This document shows, in pieces, positions 63,359-64,000 of a stretch of DNA of 64,000 nt (position 1 is its first letter; every line of letters starts with the position of its first letter). The notes under the pieces were generated by a model. It made no database searches. It was not told the origin of the DNA and saw nothing but the letters and a program-made list of their open reading frames with translations. The DNA lies in the NCBI RefSeq assembly GCF_030254645.1, contig NZ_CP116346.1, positions 3,699,001 through 3,763,000 of the forward strand. Reading direction: 5' to 3'. Both the position numbers and the translations under genes were made by a program. Source of the stretch: Paucibacter sediminis. Lineage in GTDB: Bacteria; Pseudomonadota; Gammaproteobacteria; Burkholderiales; Burkholderiaceae_C.

Positions 63359-64000
63359 TCAGCCGAGCACGGTCTGCGCGACGATATTGCGTTGCACTTC
63401 GTTCGAGCCGCCGTAGATGGTGGTCTTGCGATAGTTGAAGTAGTGGCTGGCCAGCGGCGCGCAATGGGTAGAGCCGCGCGGCCACAGGCTGCTCAGCGCC
63501 TGGTCGCCCTGCCAGCCCGCCTCCATCGCCTCCTGGATGAAGGGCAGGGCATAGGGGCCGGCGGCCAGCATCATCAACTCGCTGTAGCGCTGCTGGATCT
63601 CGCTGCCGCGGATCTTCAGCAGGCCCGCCACGTCGAGCGACTGCTTGCCGCTCTTCTCGGCCGACAGCACGCGCAGCACCATCATCTCCAGCGCCACGAT
63701 GTCCACCTCCAGCAGCGCGATCTGGTCGCGGAAGCGGGCGTCCTCATAGACGCCCTCGGCCTTGGCGATGCGCTTGAGCCGCTCCAGCTCGCGCTTGCCG
63801 CGGTTCACGTCGGCGATATTGGTGCGCTCGTGGGCCAGCAGGTACTTGGCATAGGTCCAGCCCTTGTTTTCCTCGCCCACCAGGTTCTCGGCCGGCACCT
63901 CGACGTTGTCGAAGAACACCTCGTTCACCTCATGCTCGCCGTCCAGCATGATGATGGGGCGCACGGTCACGCCGGGCGACTTCATGTCGATCAGCAGGAA
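63359..64000 (-). CDS. Acyl-CoA dehydrogenase, large-subunit type, N-terminus outside the window
   Basis: About 213 residues of the C-terminal part are visible; the frame stays open to the right edge, so the N-terminal half is missing. VNEVFFDNVEVPAENLVGEENKGW and the C-terminal TIYGGSNEVQRNIVAQTVLG are standard acyl-CoA dehydrogenase segments. Together with the adjacent small-subunit-type gene it forms a probable heteromeric dehydrogenase for a dicarboxylic or branched acyl-CoA. Substrate cannot be inferred. Confidence 0.92.
   Translation of the reverse strand, partial: FLLIDMKSPGVTVRPIIMLDGEHEVNEVFFDNVEVPAENLVGEENKGWTYAKYLLAHERTNIADVNRGKRELERLKRIAKAEGVYEDARFRDQIALLEVDIVALEMMVLRVLSAEKSGKQSLDVAGLLKIRGSEIQQRYSELMMLAAGPYALPFIQEAMEAGWQGDQALSSLWPRGSTHCAPLASHYFNYRKTTIYGGSNEVQRNIVAQTVLG

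Overview
The window is GC-rich, densely packed bacterial chromosome, apparently from a betaproteobacterium of the order Burkholderiales, possibly the Roseateles/Paucibacter/Rubrivivax group. Grounds for this are the high G+C (65-78% in the lines I counted, except one low-G+C surface-protein gene), the ribF-ileS-lspA order, a PEP-CTERM/exosortase-type surface protein, and a denitrification gene set with nirS and membrane-bound NarGHI. The genus is inference only. I see no rRNA, tRNA, CRISPR array, insertion sequence, phage gene or replication origin.

Region 1 (1-9.9 kb): a partial YCII-like gene, ridA and a DUF924 gene lead into a nirS/cytochrome c unit with its own terminator. It is read away from a TonB-dependent receptor gene, and the shared intergenic region carries Dnr/FNR-type palindromes. 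A SirB2-like protein, an HPP-CBS membrane protein (a possible nitrite channel), a secreted subtilase and a PlsC-type acyltransferase follow. No heme d1 biosynthesis genes are present.

Region 2 (9.97-16.4 kb): a DGC-domain gene is divergent from a seven-gene nitric-oxide-response operon: DUF2249, NnrS, NsrR-type Rrf2 regulator, CcoG, a second NnrS-like protein, a DUF59/MIP18 Fe-S protein and a polytopic membrane protein. An FNR/Dnr-type box and a good NsrR-like palindrome lie upstream. A serine hydrolase gene of lower G+C overlaps its 3' end.

Region 3 (17.7-30.4 kb): a cysteine-cluster-free Crp/Fnr regulator is divergent from narK1-narK2-narG-narH-narJ-narI-ppiC, followed closely by a beta-carbonic anhydrase and a universal stress protein. 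With regions 1 and 2 this gives nitrate uptake, nitrate to nitrite, nitrite to NO, and NO sensing. NO and N2O reductases lie outside the window.

Region 4 (30.4-48.8 kb): a glycosyltransferase, an AraC regulator, a sensor kinase, a diguanylate cyclase, nitronate monooxygenase, two EamA transporters, an atypical SDR and a quinone oxidoreductase. Then comes a minus-strand operon: TonB-dependent receptor, YfiR, CHASE8-type hybrid kinase with REC and Hpt, single REC protein, PAS kinase. This looks like a YfiR-gated phosphorelay. A DUF2189 membrane protein lies upstream.

Region 5 (48.8-53.2 kb): the most unusual stretch. A four-gene plus-strand operon encodes a small exported protein, a TolB-like propeller, a secreted NHL-type propeller ending in a two-loop dockerin, and a cohesin-like protein with a PEP-CTERM sorting tail. 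A sigma-54-like promoter lies upstream and an intrinsic terminator follows. I propose an exosortase-anchored cohesin with its own dockerin client.

Region 6 (53.2-64 kb): lspA, a DUF1269-like gene, ileS, ribF, a hybrid kinase, rsuA, a P1-family peptidase and two adjacent acyl-CoA dehydrogenase genes, the second running off the window.
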